In this document: positions 10,101 to 18,145 of the stretch, one piece after another
Numbering within the stretch: the first letter of the stretch is position 1
Layout: each line of letters starts with the position of its first letter
NCBI RefSeq assembly: GCF_024749285.1
Contig: NZ_CP087196.1
Location: forward strand, 4,836,001 to 4,900,000
Length of the DNA: 64,000 nucleotides
Source: Pseudomonas sp. B21-015
GTDB taxonomy: Bacteria; Pseudomonadota; Gammaproteobacteria; Pseudomonadales; Pseudomonadaceae
Direction: 5' to 3'
Notes under the pieces: generated by a model
Seen by the model: the letters and a program-made list of their open reading frames with translations, nothing else
Database searches by the model: none
Told to the model about the DNA's origin: nothing
Translations under genes and position numbers: made by a program

Positions 10101-11454
10101 TGAGATTGAGGTTGCCGCTGCTCAACACCCGGCCCTTGTTCTGGTTGTCCAGGGTCCCGGCGGTGATGTTGGCGGTTTGCGCGGCGCTCAACGTGCCGCC
10201 CTGGTTGTTCAGGGTCTGGCTGGTGTTGACTGTCAGGTTGCGGCTGGCCACCACGCTCTTGCCGACGTTGTTGAGATTCTGCGCACTCAGGCTCACATCG
10301 CCGCTGGTGTTGCGGCTGGTGTCGGCGTTGACTCCGGCTTCGATGATGCCGTTGTTGGTCAGTACACCGCCGGCGCTCAGGGTGATGCTGTCCCGGGCGG
10401 CGAGCGTTTGCTGGTTGGTCAGGTTGCCTTGGGTTTGCACGTTGACAGCGGTGCCGGCATAGACCGGGCCGCGAGCATCGAGGCTGACGGCTTTAACGTT
10501 CACTGCGCCCGTGGCCGACGCCTGCGCGAGGCTGAGATGTCCGTTGGCATCGAGCTGGATGTCACCGCCACTGGCGGCCAGGTTACCGTCGAGTTTCACC
10601 CCGACCCCGGCTTCGGTGCCCACCAGTTTGATCGCCCCGGCGTACATGCCGCCCAGGGCCGAGGAGTCGATGGCCAGCCCCGGTTTACCGCTGCCGTCAT
10701 CGGCGCGGGCGGTGGCGTTGAGGCTGTCGGCGTTGACGTCGTTGCGGCCGGCGACGATGGTCAGGTTTTTCGCCTGAATCTCGGCGTTGATCTTCGCGCT
10801 GCGAGTGATGATTTCGAAGCGGTCGACGTTGTCGGCGTTCAGCCCGGCGCCGTCGATGGTGACGCTGCCCTGATCGACCTGGAAGCGATCGAGCCGGCCG
10901 TTGTCCAGCACCGGTTTGCCGGTGGTGAGGGTCACACGCGGGGTGTTGATGAAGCCGCAGCCGTTGCAGCTGATACCGTAGGGGTTCGCCACAATGACCC
11001 GCGCCGACTGCCCCGCCACTTCGGTATAACCGCGCAGCTGACTCGGGCTGCCGCCGATTACTTCGTTGAGGATGGTTTGTGCGGCGACCCGGTTGGTCAG
11101 GTTGGGGTTGCCGACGATGATCCCGCCCAGTTGCGTCGCGCCGGTCTGGTTGGCGACGTTGTTGAGGATCACGCCCTGGGTGCCGACGTTGTAATCGTGA
11201 AACTGGTTATGCGACAGCCCTGTGCCGTTGGGCGTGGCGATGTTGACGATCTGCACGCCATTGCCGGCCTGCCCGAGGCTGGTGCCCGGCGAGGCCACCA
11301 CAATTCCGTCCGCCTGGGCCCACATCGGCTGCCAGAACATGACGTTGGCCAACAGGAACGCCAACCCGCGCTTGGGCATGCCCCAGAAGTACTCACGGTT
11401 ATTGATGGCAGCAGAAGGCTGACCAGCCAGAAGGGCCAGTTGACGAACGTCCAT
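1198..11454 (-). CDS. cdiA: CdiA-type contact-dependent toxin / filamentous haemagglutinin (TpsA)
   Basis: This 3418-residue exoprotein is exported by the CdiB/TpsB partner upstream. It starts with an extended ESPR-type signal region (residues 1-48, with P-K-R-G-L-A and ending A-Q-A). The TPS secretion domain follows (to about 300) with N-P-N-L at 116-119 and N-P-Y-G at 157-160. A long stretch of roughly 20-residue beta-helix repeats (about 330-1480), a non-repetitive middle (about 1500-1850) and a second haemagglutinin-repeat block come next. The pretoxin carries VENN at 3099-3102 (bases 2149-2160) and a PT-TG-like G-A-N-P-I-T-G-E segment near 3260. The last 100 residues resemble the ParB/sulfiredoxin fold (P-P-I-R-V...D-G-L-V-Y-S-L-D-N-R-R at 3356-3374), so the toxin may be a nuclease or nucleotidyl enzyme. 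The 3' end is clearly more AT-rich than the rest, as expected for an exchanged toxin module. Confidence 0.92.
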   Translation of the reverse strand: MDVRQLALLAGQPSAAINNREYFWGMPKRGLAFLLANVMFWQPMWAQADGIVVASPGTSLGQAGNGVQIVNIATPNGTGLSHNQFHDYNVGTQGVILNNVANQTGATQLGGIIVGNPNLTNRVAAQTILNEVIGGSPSQLRGYTEVAGQSARVIVANPYGISCNGCGFINTPRVTLTTGKPVLDNGRLDRFQVDQGSVTIDGAGLNADNVDRFEIITRSAKINAEIQAKNLTIVAGRNDVNADSLNATARADDGSGKPGLAIDSSALGGMYAGAIKLVGTEAGVGVKLDGNLAASGGDIQLDANGHLSLAQASATGAVNVKAVSLDARGPVYAGTAVNVQTQGNLTNQQTLAARDSITLSAGGVLTNNGIIEAGVNADTSRNTSGDVSLSAQNLNNVGKSVVASRNLTVNTSQTLNNQGGTLSAAQTANITAGTLDNQNKGRVLSSGNLNLTASQVLNGNGLITSTGHLGATLGHLNNRNGELSSLASATLRMATLDNVAGLVNAGQALSITATGAVNNQGGKLTSLDSLSLTAGTVDNSNKGRIASNKALTASVSGLDQHDGGQLTSGTSLTLDLNHGELNNQNGLINAPVLVLKNLAQVDNRNGEISSAQAFTLAADSLDNSNGKLLGNQAVTLRIQQVLTNIKGLIAAASVDVQAGSLNNNGGTLTSRTGLDLRVTGQLDNQDQGLINATDNLTINTASLNNQNGGSLLGSAIVIDFSGAMGDLNNANGLITTTGQLSIRNLRDLNNQSGEISSSQSYALTARNLDNSGGKLISRQQLDLTADTTTNLKGLISGWQSLSLLGGSLDNRNLGTLSSRDGDVLVDLTGAVRNSNAGALVSNGTLKVTAASLDNSDNGILSSVGAQTFVIAGTLNNAQGGLIDSGAALDIRAKALDNTNATINAQQDISFTGTDLNNSTGTLAGTGAVTLDLLGTLTNTNGKLASNGPLVIQRAVQINNQGGQLASLGLLSLLTGGLDNRNGGIVVANDLLTLTASGFVQNSAGGQVFSNNAGLTLNAASLDNAKGTLQSEGDLTVKTSGAIDNQSGRIVAKGGNLDITAASLDSRGGVLSSLQGAFSSHITGVLRNGYDLNNNRRGGIIQAQSLNLKALAGIDNYGGRITAQTGDAIVDTGTNGNFDNRNGGLYAKGLVSVTAKDFDNSGDNDGQIGGQQIDLSLRGALNNRQGIIESESTLTISAASLDNQTGQLRALGDNGKTAFTLGGLFDNRNGTVESANTNLNLTAGSLLNVGGNVLHVGTGLFDIATGQLGSAGGNFVTRGGLTLTAASWTNSSVIQADRLTVNINSLNQTAAGQLLAASTLTGNGGNWNNDGLIASDGSLSLTLGGTYSGSGRVSSLGTFGLSAAQLNLNAASSLAGGGNTTISVGGQLSNAGRLTSAADLTLTAGSVNNTGTVGAGKNLTLTTDALRNDRGLIFSGADMQLLSPSFTNYYGQVYSLGSTLIARDKKGTKADLLDNRSGGIESTGDLTIAATTVNNVMDVLQYTEHEKSVATITQLSCTLISYGCDSRGGGRINGLWEIAETDRLKITLHSEAASINSGADLLINAGEVNNTSSSMTAAGDLAVHASTINNKGVQEQDIETTRRFVSWVNETASAIAMADLFTQRNNPTPSATVEQDMSNFLAWMGQTLPTSSRVINGESLDAIIQAGGNVTLDATQNINNSVVRPFYAYVAAGRTKTDTGAGSGYSTPIQINQQLAPDLAQQQVNPLTLPGFSLPTSQNGLFRLSQEGSTTPTATGPQSWTLTGASVTSPTNAPPITLNRVKGLPSNAGKSQPHKYLIETNPVLTDLKQFMSSDYLLSGLGYDPDKSAKRLGDGLYEQRLIQQAVVARTGQRFIDGQTTDEGLFKYLMNNAIASKSQLNLSLGVTLTSQQVAALTHDIVWLEEHEVNGEKVLVPVLYLANANNRLAANGALIQGSDVTLIAGKDLNNAGTLRASQNLDATAKNDLVSSGLLEAGDQLKVLATNNLTNKAGGIIAGRDVTLTATRGDVINERTVTTHESGTGYTNERTDFVNSAARIEAANALTLNAGRDVNNTGGVLKSGADTTINAGRDVNIASAEQIVSHEVGTHRDQTITQYGSDVDVGRDLKVNAGRDLTVIASQIDAKRDVSMSAVGDLTLASAADEQHSFSQNKKFTSQEDHVRQVSTTVNAGGTVSLKAGKDLGLIASRVSAGEEAYLVADGDLLVGAAQDEDYSFYSKTKKSSSGKKSQLQEISSTTNVGSSVTAQGKTVLSAGNDLLIEGSNVISEKGGVGLAAGNDVKIVAVTDSTSARFESSSSKSSWGGLKSSKVQDNISETQTTAVGSLISGNTIAVSAKRDVAITGSALVSTDDLAVRAGRDLNITAAENTYTRTESHKEKNRDLTGVLTANNLGVDDITGNQHLSISGQRHNGTMSQTTLTGSTIGSSNGNVSLVAGGDLSVIASDLISTKNMSLRGTNVTIAAGMESSSQSTADQSNSLAVGRVIGGAIIDTVNTIRTAVKAANDAEDPRLKAVKLAQAALAAYNLGGMAGDAEANSTGFKDKTGGTSNNGSLIKIGTELANTHSKSTSEYNSQTARQSSVNAGGTLSIIATGNAEGESGDIHVIGSTLKAADTSLIAKNDIILESAQNTAEWANNNSSNKTAIGASFNIGQQNGFTLDLGASGAKGTGTGRSITQVNSTLNTGSLLLRSGGDTTLAGAQVNADSINALIDGNLNIISRQDVEIQENKQGSGGFGASICIPPFCYGVPVSGSANLAAGNMNSEYRAVTDQTGLFAGSGGYTIDVGKNTTLTGGVIASDATPDKNLLITDRLIVSDIKNVSEIEAQSAGISASFSSAGGGSGSVGGLYGIALNDSDQSKTRSAVSEGTIIVRNPEGANDLVGLNRDTANANEQLDKPDQHAMDERIELVKSAMQLAQGIGDAIAAAKINEANDLNSDASNAARQKLNDKGIADPTPEQIAQQVQQDYGMGSSFQKASKAVSAIVQGVLSGNILGALAGASAPYLAQAVKQMTEGDDAANLMAHALLGAVLAKAQGGSALAGAAGATIGELIAKQLYPDKTSDQLTESEKQTVSALSTLAGGLAGAMVTGSSAGAALGAWTSKNAVENNHLSVVEQYSLRVAQREYEAACTGVTSSYCEGLSSDIADLIAKGSSVLKDERIVEESDFTRAFASSTKPGDIVSCVTSANGYCVATDKSITTDQGEEWILQPASYEQSIIGKNEKKLHDAELKARLDGVSNELFMAGCGGAGIVGVGCQLYTAFGGANPITGETATGPERVIWGVEALLNAWGLAGSVYSGPSKGVGTSLYKMPSELPDNLSGLANPKDIRFTQDSIKNAFADGGDLYSTIDGLKSGRISPNDIPPIRVFEKDGLVYSLDNRRLLAASAAGVPVKIIPATPAEIAKEGWKMTTPNNGSIICIRGVCR

Positions 11455-11479
11455 GATTTGAATCTCGTTAAAGCAGAAT

Positions 11480-13186
11480 TTAGAGGAAGAAATCCACGCG
11501 GAAATAGATCGGCGCTTCGCGCTCGGTCAGCACATCAGGGCGTTCCAGGGAATGGGCAAAGGTCACGCTGGCCGCCACATGCTGACCCCGGGCGAACAGC
11601 TCCAAGGAGTTGCTGGACATGCGCCCGTGCTGATCGCCGTTGTACCGGTCGCCACGAATCACGCCCTGGTCGTAACCGAGGCTGGTGCCGTACTCGGCGA
11701 ACACCGGGCGCAGCCATTCCAGGGTGATCGGATGGCTCCAGCGCAGGTCGTTGCGCCAGTAGCCGCCGCTGTCGCCGGATAAGGACTGGTCTTTGTAACC
11801 CCGGATCGACGACTGCCCGCCAAGGCTGGTGCGCTGCGGGCTGAACAGCACATCTTCGCTGCGCTGGCCGGTCATCAGGCTGCTGAACGTGAAGGACTCG
11901 CCCCACAGTTTGAACGGCTGCAAGTAACTCGCGGTGGCGGTGTATTTGCGGTAGCGCGCATCCGGCTCGCCGGGGCCTGGATCACCGTTGCCCTGCGCGT
12001 CCAGGATGCCGATGCCTTCCTGCATGCCCAGGTCAAGGTTGACGAACGCACTGCCAATCCGCCGACCGTGGTTGATGCCGAACTGCGCTTCACTGATGCG
12101 GTTGCTGCTCAGCCTGAGTTTGCTGTCTTCGATGAAGTTGTTGGTGCGCAAGTACGAGAGACCGGTGCTGAGGGAGGTCTTGCTCAGGGCGTCGCGATGG
12201 ATCACCCGCTCGGCGCGTAGTTGATGGTTTTCGCTGTCGCCGGTCTGCTTGAAATTAAAACCGTTGGCCTGAGCTTGCGCGCGGTACTCGCTCTGGCTGT
12301 AGGTGTAACTGAAGTTCCACCAGCCCCACGGCAGGTTGTAATTGAGCATGGCGTTGTTGGAGGTGTGCTGGTGGTCGGTCATCGCATCGTGACCGCCGCG
12401 CAGCATCAACTGATCGGCCAGGCCCAGCGGGCTGTCCCAATCAAACGTCGTGCCCCACTGCTGCTCACCGGTGCTGCGCTGGCCGTCATTACTGCGGGAC
12501 AACCCGGCACGCCAAGGCTTCTGCGGCATGTTCTTGACCAACACTTCGCTGCCACCGACGTTCTTGCCCGGGGACAACTCCATCTGCGCCTGATTCGACG
12601 GCAAGCGGTTCAGCTGATCCACCATCTGCTCGATTTCCCGCAGATTGACCAGCTCACCGCTCTTGCCGGGAAACGCCATCCCCAATTCGCGGTCCGACAG
12701 CTTGCTGCCCTCCGCCCCCTTCAACCCTTCCAGCCGGCCCTCGACCACCAGCACCTTCAGATGCCCGCCGGACAAATCCTGCTGCGGCAAGTAGGCACGA
12801 CTGGTGACCAGGCCTTTCTCGATGTAGTGATCGGTGATGACTTTCAGCAGCTCGTTGAGCTGCGTGACACCCAGGCACTGGCCGATATAAGGCTTGAGCA
12901 GACGATTTTTCTCGCTGTCCGAGAGACTGTCGGCGCCTTTGAGTTCGATGTCCTTGATCGGGAAACAACGGGCGTCGGCCGGAGCCGTCGGTTGCACGGG
13001 TTTGGCTGCCTTGCCGGGTAATTCCTTGAGTTCCTCGAGACGCCGACGTTGCTCTTCGAGCAAGCGATCCTGACGTTCGCGGATCAGATCGGTTTCACCG
13101 GGGGTGGGGGCGGCGTGAGCAAGATTCAGCGGAGAAAGGCACAGCAAAGCCAGGCACAACCTCGCCACGAGGGCGGGTGGGTACAT
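11480..13186 (-). CDS. cdiB: CdiB / TpsB outer-membrane transporter (FhaC/ShlB family)
   Basis: This outer-membrane beta-barrel exports CdiA by two-partner secretion. I start it at ATG 13186 (568 aa), which follows GAGGG by six bases. The upstream frame start at 13219 lacks a ribosome site. The N-terminus is a signal peptide ending L-A-H-A. An Arg/Glu-rich helix of the FhaC H1 type follows (R-E-R-Q-D-R-L-L-E-E-Q-R-R-R-L). A POTRA-2-type domain begins at C-F-P-I-K-D-I-E-L-K-G, and a ShlB-type barrel ends in a terminal Phe-rich strand (Y-F-R-V-D-F-F-L). The length is normal for the family. It is 25 bases upstream of cdiA and certainly cotranscribed. Confidence 0.92.
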   Translation of the reverse strand: MYPPALVARLCLALLCLSPLNLAHAAPTPGETDLIRERQDRLLEEQRRRLEELKELPGKAAKPVQPTAPADARCFPIKDIELKGADSLSDSEKNRLLKPYIGQCLGVTQLNELLKVITDHYIEKGLVTSRAYLPQQDLSGGHLKVLVVEGRLEGLKGAEGSKLSDRELGMAFPGKSGELVNLREIEQMVDQLNRLPSNQAQMELSPGKNVGGSEVLVKNMPQKPWRAGLSRSNDGQRSTGEQQWGTTFDWDSPLGLADQLMLRGGHDAMTDHQHTSNNAMLNYNLPWGWWNFSYTYSQSEYRAQAQANGFNFKQTGDSENHQLRAERVIHRDALSKTSLSTGLSYLRTNNFIEDSKLRLSSNRISEAQFGINHGRRIGSAFVNLDLGMQEGIGILDAQGNGDPGPGEPDARYRKYTATASYLQPFKLWGESFTFSSLMTGQRSEDVLFSPQRTSLGGQSSIRGYKDQSLSGDSGGYWRNDLRWSHPITLEWLRPVFAEYGTSLGYDQGVIRGDRYNGDQHGRMSSNSLELFARGQHVAASVTFAHSLERPDVLTEREAPIYFRVDFFL

Positions 13187-13217
13187 GTTCGATCCCTCGA
13201 ATGGAGAGTGATGGCAC

Positions 13218-13258
13218 AATAGTGGCGCGATATTAGATGGCCACTATTTTGGCGTCAA
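13218..13258 (-). promoter_or_regulatory. cdiBA promoter with overlapping palindromic operator
   Basis: On the minus strand, TTGACG (13258-13253), a 17-base spacer and TAATAT (13235-13230) make a near-consensus sigma-70 promoter about 45 bases before the cdiB start. A perfect inverted repeat, AATAGTGGC (13218-13226) and GCCACTATT (13240-13248), brackets the -10 box with 13 bases between the arms. This is the geometry of a repressor operator, or of a hairpin at the transcript's 5' end. The regulator is unknown. Confidence 0.65.
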
Positions 13259-13297
13259 CAAATTGATCCATTCGAGAAGGTTAAGGGACGCCTTGTA

Positions 13298-13411
13298 ATG
13301 GCTAAATCGGGCGCTTCCGACGAGAGCGCAGGACATTTCCTGATGTGGTGTAAAAAAAATGCTCACAACGCCAAGGCGCTGCAATCAGCAGAGAAAAAAG
13401 CCGAGCGCTAA
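13298..13411 (+). CDS. Possible 37-residue protein
   Basis: An ATG frame with AAGGGA 11 bases upstream encodes MAKSGASDESAGHFLMWC followed by a Lys/Ala-rich tail. It is small, basic and probably cytoplasmic. I recognise no family. The gene's end (GCCGAGCGCTAAACGGC) recurs almost exactly at 15041-15057 next to the helicase gene, so its 3' part lies in a duplicated block. It is divergent from cdiB and could be a real small gene or a chance frame. Confidence 0.3.
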   Translation: MAKSGASDESAGHFLMWCKKNAHNAKALQSAEKKAER

Positions 13412-13435
13412 ACGGCTGCGATCTTTTTTTACGTA

Positions 13436-13468
13436 ATAAAAAACCCGGACACTGTCCGGGTTTTTATT
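13436..13468 (-). terminator. Orphan terminator, duplicate of the helicase terminator
   Basis: CCCGGACA-CTGTCCGGG with a T-run on the minus strand. It is identical in its stem to the helicase terminator at 15136-15165. Here no intact gene precedes it, only a short stretch resembling the helicase's last codons (13475-13515). Confidence 0.75.
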
Positions 13469-13474
13469 GGGTCG

Positions 13475-13660
13475 CTACGGCGCTTTATTCAGCAGTCGGT
13501 GCTTGCGGCGGGAGCACTGCTCCTTCTTCAAGAAAAACGTGGTCTGTCCCCGTTTACCGCCCGGGTTGATACAGGGAGATGGAACCCGGCCAGGATTCAC
13601 CTCCCCATGAATGCACAACGCGCCGGAGTGCGGCGCGTTGTGGGGGTCAGATCAACACCA
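13475..13660. other. Remnant of helicase gene end plus dispersed-repeat debris
   Basis: The minus strand at 13475-13515 matches the end of the helicase gene (GTCGCTAC-GGCGCTTTATTCAGC, then a diverged GCGG segment). AAAACGTGGTCTGTCCCCG (13541-13553 and flanks) is a dispersed Pseudomonas repeat motif. Two further inverted repeats follow: CCGGGTT...AACCCGG (13561-13589) and a 10-bp stem ACAACGCGCC/GGCGCGTTGT (13615-13641). The latter lies just after the DUF2135 gene and may help end its transcript, but it has no T-run. Confidence 0.5.
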
Positions 13661-13665
13661 GGCGA

Positions 13666-14841
13666 TCAGCGGTTTTGTACGCGCTCGATGGCCGTGTCAT
13701 ATACCGGGTTGGCCTTCTGCGCCTTGGCTAACTGGTAATGACGCAGGGCGTCGGGGAACTGACCGGCCGCTTCATAGATACGGGCAATGTTGTAGTAGGA
13801 ACCGGCACGCACGGTGGCAGCCGAATTGCCGCTGGCCAAGGCAATGGCCTTGCGGTTGGCCCAGATCGACTCGGCGGTGTTACCGGCCTTCTGATACGCC
13901 AGGCCCAGGTTGCCGTAGGCCTGACCGTAGCTGTTATTCAGATCGATCGCCTGACGGAAGAAGTCGATTGCCAGCGGCAGATTACCGGTTTTGTAGGCCG
14001 CCTCGCCTTTGGTGTTCAGGCTTTTCGCATCGGCCTGTGCCGAAGCGCTGACCGCCACCGCCGTCAGGGCAACGCTGTCATCCAGCAATGGCGACACTTC
14101 GTTCAACACGTTTGCCGCATCGACCCTGGCACCCGTAATGCTGTTGATGTCCTGGAAGTCGCCATTGCCGGTCATGCGGAACACGGTCCACAGGTTGCCG
14201 CTGCGGTTCTGCGGCACGTAGTAGGTGCGCACCAGCGACTGGCCCATGTACACGAACACCTTGGCCTGGCTGTTGGAGAGATCGCGCGAACCCGGCTCGC
14301 CGCTATTGCTGTAGTCATGCACGGCGTAGACGTAACTTTCGCCGTAGTGCTTCTTCTCCAGGGTGATGGTTTCCGGGCCATAGCTGGTGGTGTCGTCGAC
14401 ATCCAGATTGGCATCGTCACCGCGCTGTTTTTGGAAATAGATGTTGTTACCGGGGAAGATCATGTGGGAGTCGAGGTCCGACGGGGTCGCACCCCAAGTC
14501 AGCACCACGCGCAGACCATCGAGGTTCTGCATCACCGGGCTGATGGCATAGGTCATGCCCTTGCATGGGCACTTGACCACCAGATTGGAGTAGCCAGGCT
14601 TCTTGATGATCAGCAGGTTGCCGGCATCATCGGCAAACTCGGTGGTCAGGCTGACCTGGCCCTGAGCATTGGTGCGACCCACCACGTTTTGTGCGCCGTT
14701 GCGCTGCAACAGCAGCTCGGCGTCGGCGATCTTCTGGTCCTTGACCACCGCACTCAGCACTTCGATCGGCAGTTGCTCAGCCTGCACCGAAAGCGCCGCC
14801 GCCCACAACGACAACACTGAAGCCACGCGAAAAAATCGCAT
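13666..14841 (-). CDS. Secreted DUF2135 (YfaP-like) protein with TPR repeats
   Basis: I start at ATG 14841 (391 aa), behind AAAGGAATTAAGT. Residues 1-22 are a signal peptide ending V-Q-A, so the protein is periplasmic or exported. A carboxypeptidase-like beta domain (about 23-110) leads into the DUF2135 domain with the hallmark L-T-W...D-L-D-S-H near residue 120. The C-terminal third has two to three TPR units, including A-Y-G-N-L-G-L-A-Y-Q-K-A-G. The family is common in proteobacteria but has no assigned activity; TPRs suggest a protein partner. It is flanked by duplicated terminator blocks and shows no operon partner. Confidence 0.8.
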   Translation of the reverse strand: MRFFRVASVLSLWAAALSVQAEQLPIEVLSAVVKDQKIADAELLLQRNGAQNVVGRTNAQGQVSLTTEFADDAGNLLIIKKPGYSNLVVKCPCKGMTYAISPVMQNLDGLRVVLTWGATPSDLDSHMIFPGNNIYFQKQRGDDANLDVDDTTSYGPETITLEKKHYGESYVYAVHDYSNSGEPGSRDLSNSQAKVFVYMGQSLVRTYYVPQNRSGNLWTVFRMTGNGDFQDINSITGARVDAANVLNEVSPLLDDSVALTAVAVSASAQADAKSLNTKGEAAYKTGNLPLAIDFFRQAIDLNNSYGQAYGNLGLAYQKAGNTAESIWANRKAIALASGNSAATVRAGSYYNIARIYEAAGQFPDALRHYQLAKAQKANPVYDTAIERVQNR

Positions 14842-15061
14842 ACTTAATTCCTTTAAGTGAGAGTAACGGACATAGCGAAATGTCCTACAGATTTTGGCGC
14901 GAACCATACACAGTTTTTGCGTCCGGCGCCCGACAATCGCATAGGAAATTTATTCACTAAGGGAGTCGCTGAAAAAACCAGGGAAGTGCGTAGGAACAAG
15001 GCTTAACAATACGTAAAACCCCTAGTAGAAATGCGGAAAAGCCGAGTGCTAAACGGCAAGA

Positions 15062-15131
15062 TCAAAAGATCGCAGGCTCCTACAGGCGTATACAAAACCC
15101 TGTAGGAGCTGGCGAAGCCTGCGATCTTTTG
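15062..15131. repeat. REP-type palindrome (GTAGGAGCTGGCGAAGCCTGCGATC family)
   Basis: CAAAAGATCGCAGGCTCC and its partner GCCTGCGATCTTTTG form arms around a TACAGG...CCTGTA core. Relatives of the same family occur at 42293-42335 and 57884-57912. It is inserted within a block otherwise shared with 13396-13515. Confidence 0.8.
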
Positions 15132-15135
15132 ACGT

Positions 15136-15165
15136 AAAAAAAACCCGGACACTGTCCGGGTTTTC
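15136..15165 (-). terminator. Terminator of the DEAD-box helicase gene
   Basis: ACCCGGACA-CTGTCCGGGT stem followed on the minus strand by eight T. It lies 20 bases after the helicase stop codon. Confidence 0.85.
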
Positions 15166-15184
15166 ATTGGGTCGCTACAGCGCT

Positions 15185-16531
<1,347 letters not shown>

Positions 16532-16724
16532 GGGTGCTACCTCGAAGAAATACAAAAAAACAGCTGCATAGGGTAACGGTTTCGAGCGCGAAGGCCGAGT
16601 TTCTTTATACAAACGGCTGCAAACAGTGGTTTTTTTGTTGCCTGATTTGTCTCAAAACGTCATCCGTAACGTCTTAAATGCTCTAATCGCCCCGTCGCGT
16701 CCTACAGAAGAACCGTTTTCGCCC

Positions 16725-18023
16725 ATGGATATCAAACAGCTCTGGCTCAACGCCCAAGACCTCTGGGGTGCCCTCGATCAGCACCCGCTCCTGCATTCCA
16801 CGCTCGCGCTGATGTTGCTGCTGGTGGTGGCGCTGGTGCTCGGACGAGTGGCGCGTTACCTCATTCTTCATGCGACCAAAATGCTCGGTCGCCAGCCGGC
16901 GTTGCACTGGATCACCGATTTTCGCCACAACAAGGTGTTTCATCGCCTGGCGCAGATGACGCCCTCGCTGGTGATCCAGTTCGGCCTGCACCTGGTGCCG
17001 GAGTTGGGCAAGACCAGCCTGAACTTCCTCGGCAACGTGGCGCTGGCGTTCACCATTCTGTTCCTGGTGTTGGCCGTCAGCGCGCTACTCAATGCCCTGC
17101 TGGATATCTACGCCCGCACCGAACATGCCCGTACCCGCTCGATCAAGGGCTATGTGCAACTGACGAAAATGGTGTTGTTCGTGTTTGGCGCGATCATCAT
17201 CGTCGCTACGTTGATCGACCGTTCGCCGCTGTTGCTGCTGTCGGGTCTGGGCGCCATGTCGGCGGTGATCCTGTTGGTCTACAAAGACACCTTGCTGTCG
17301 TTCGTCGCCAGCGTGCAGCTGACCAGCAACGACATGCTGCGGGTCGGCGACTGGATCGAGATGCCGCAAGTCGGCGCCGACGGTGACGTGGTGGACATCA
17401 CCTTGCACACGGTCAAGGTGCAGAATTTCGACAAGACGATTGTGTCGATCCCCACCTGGCGCTTGATGTCCGAGTCGTTCAAGAACTGGCGCGGCATGCA
17501 GCAGTCCGGTGGGCGCCGGATCAAGCGCAGCCTGTTCATCGACGCCAGTGGCGTACGGTTTATCCGCGATGACGAAGAGCTGAAGCTGTCTCAAGTGCAT
17601 CTGCTGACCGACTACATGAGCCGCAAGAAAGCCGAGCTCAAGGCCTGGAACGAAGCCCAGGGCAACGTCGCGGCGATGTCGGCCAACCGCCGGCGGATGA
17701 CCAATATCGGCACCTTTCGCGCCTATGCGCTGGCCTACCTGAAGAGTCACACAGAGATTCAGCCGAACATGACCTGCATGGTTCGCCAGATGCAGACCAC
17801 CGCTCAGGGCATTCCGCTGGAAATCTACTGCTTCACCCGCACCACCGCGTGGGCCGATTACGAGCGGATTCAGGGGGATATTTTCGATTACCTGTTGGCG
17901 GTACTGCCAGAGTTTGGCTTGAGCCTTTATCAACAGCCGAGCGGTGGTGATCTGCGGTCCGGGTTGCTCCCGGCGATGTTGGGCGCGAGCCACATCCCCG
18001 AGCCCGAAAAACACATCATGTAG
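16725..18023 (+). CDS. Mechanosensitive ion channel (YbdG/MscS family)
   Basis: I prefer ATG 16725 (432 aa, M-D-I-K-Q-L-W) over the in-frame codon at 16626, because family members begin near here. Five hydrophobic segments lie in the first 230 residues. The pore helix and the MscS beta domain follow (L-R-V-G-D-W-I-E-M-P...G-D-V-V-D-I-T-L-H-T-V-K-V), then P-T-W-R-L-M-S-E-S-F-K-N-W as in YbdG-type channels. It should gate in the inner membrane on osmotic downshock. Transcribed alone, divergently from the helicase. Confidence 0.88.
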   Translation: MDIKQLWLNAQDLWGALDQHPLLHSTLALMLLLVVALVLGRVARYLILHATKMLGRQPALHWITDFRHNKVFHRLAQMTPSLVIQFGLHLVPELGKTSLNFLGNVALAFTILFLVLAVSALLNALLDIYARTEHARTRSIKGYVQLTKMVLFVFGAIIIVATLIDRSPLLLLSGLGAMSAVILLVYKDTLLSFVASVQLTSNDMLRVGDWIEMPQVGADGDVVDITLHTVKVQNFDKTIVSIPTWRLMSESFKNWRGMQQSGGRRIKRSLFIDASGVRFIRDDEELKLSQVHLLTDYMSRKKAELKAWNEAQGNVAAMSANRRRMTNIGTFRAYALAYLKSHTEIQPNMTCMVRQMQTTAQGIPLEIYCFTRTTAWADYERIQGDIFDYLLAVLPEFGLSLYQQPSGGDLRSGLLPAMLGASHIPEPEKHIM

Positions 18024-18034
18024 CACCTCAGCAC

Positions 18035-18145
18035 TGATCGTTCCCACGCTCTGCGTGGGAATGCATCCGGTGACGCTCTGCGTCACATGCGTAGGGACGC
18101 AGAGCGTCCCGGGCGGCATTCCCACGCAGAGCGTGGGAACGATCA
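18035..18145. repeat. Large inverted repeat (GTTCCCACGCTCTGCGTGGGAA family)
   Basis: Arms TGATCGTTCCCACGCTCTGC (from 18035) and its complement ending at 18145 enclose a second palindrome (GACGCTCTGCGTC...GACGCAGAGCGTC). The element sits between convergent genes. Its right end supplies the TGA stop codon of the EamA gene at 18143. Confidence 0.9.

Larger units (their letters stand above)
14842..15184. other. Gene-free stretch between DUF2135 gene and helicase
   Basis: It contains the promoter side of the DUF2135 gene, the second copy of the GCCGAG-GCTAAACGGC block (about 15041-15057), a large dispersed palindrome (15062-15131) and the helicase terminator (15136-15165). I see no open frame with a ribosome site. 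Confidence 0.6.

Noticed and set aside
7000..10500. Regular repeats of about 60 bases resembling a tandem array or CRISPR
   Set aside because: They keep reading frame and encode the 20-residue beta-helix repeats of CdiA. Repeats vary and there are no spacers.
9721..11727. Long plus-strand open frame (668 codons) opposite cdiA and cdiB
   Set aside because: It crosses the boundary between two well-supported minus-strand genes and has no family motifs. GC-rich codon bias leaves the opposite strand open. Similar shadows occur at 5176-5796 and 7363-9018.
13615..13641. Terminator for the DUF2135 gene
   Set aside because: The 10-bp stem is strong but no T-run follows in the direction of transcription, so it is listed only as a hairpin.
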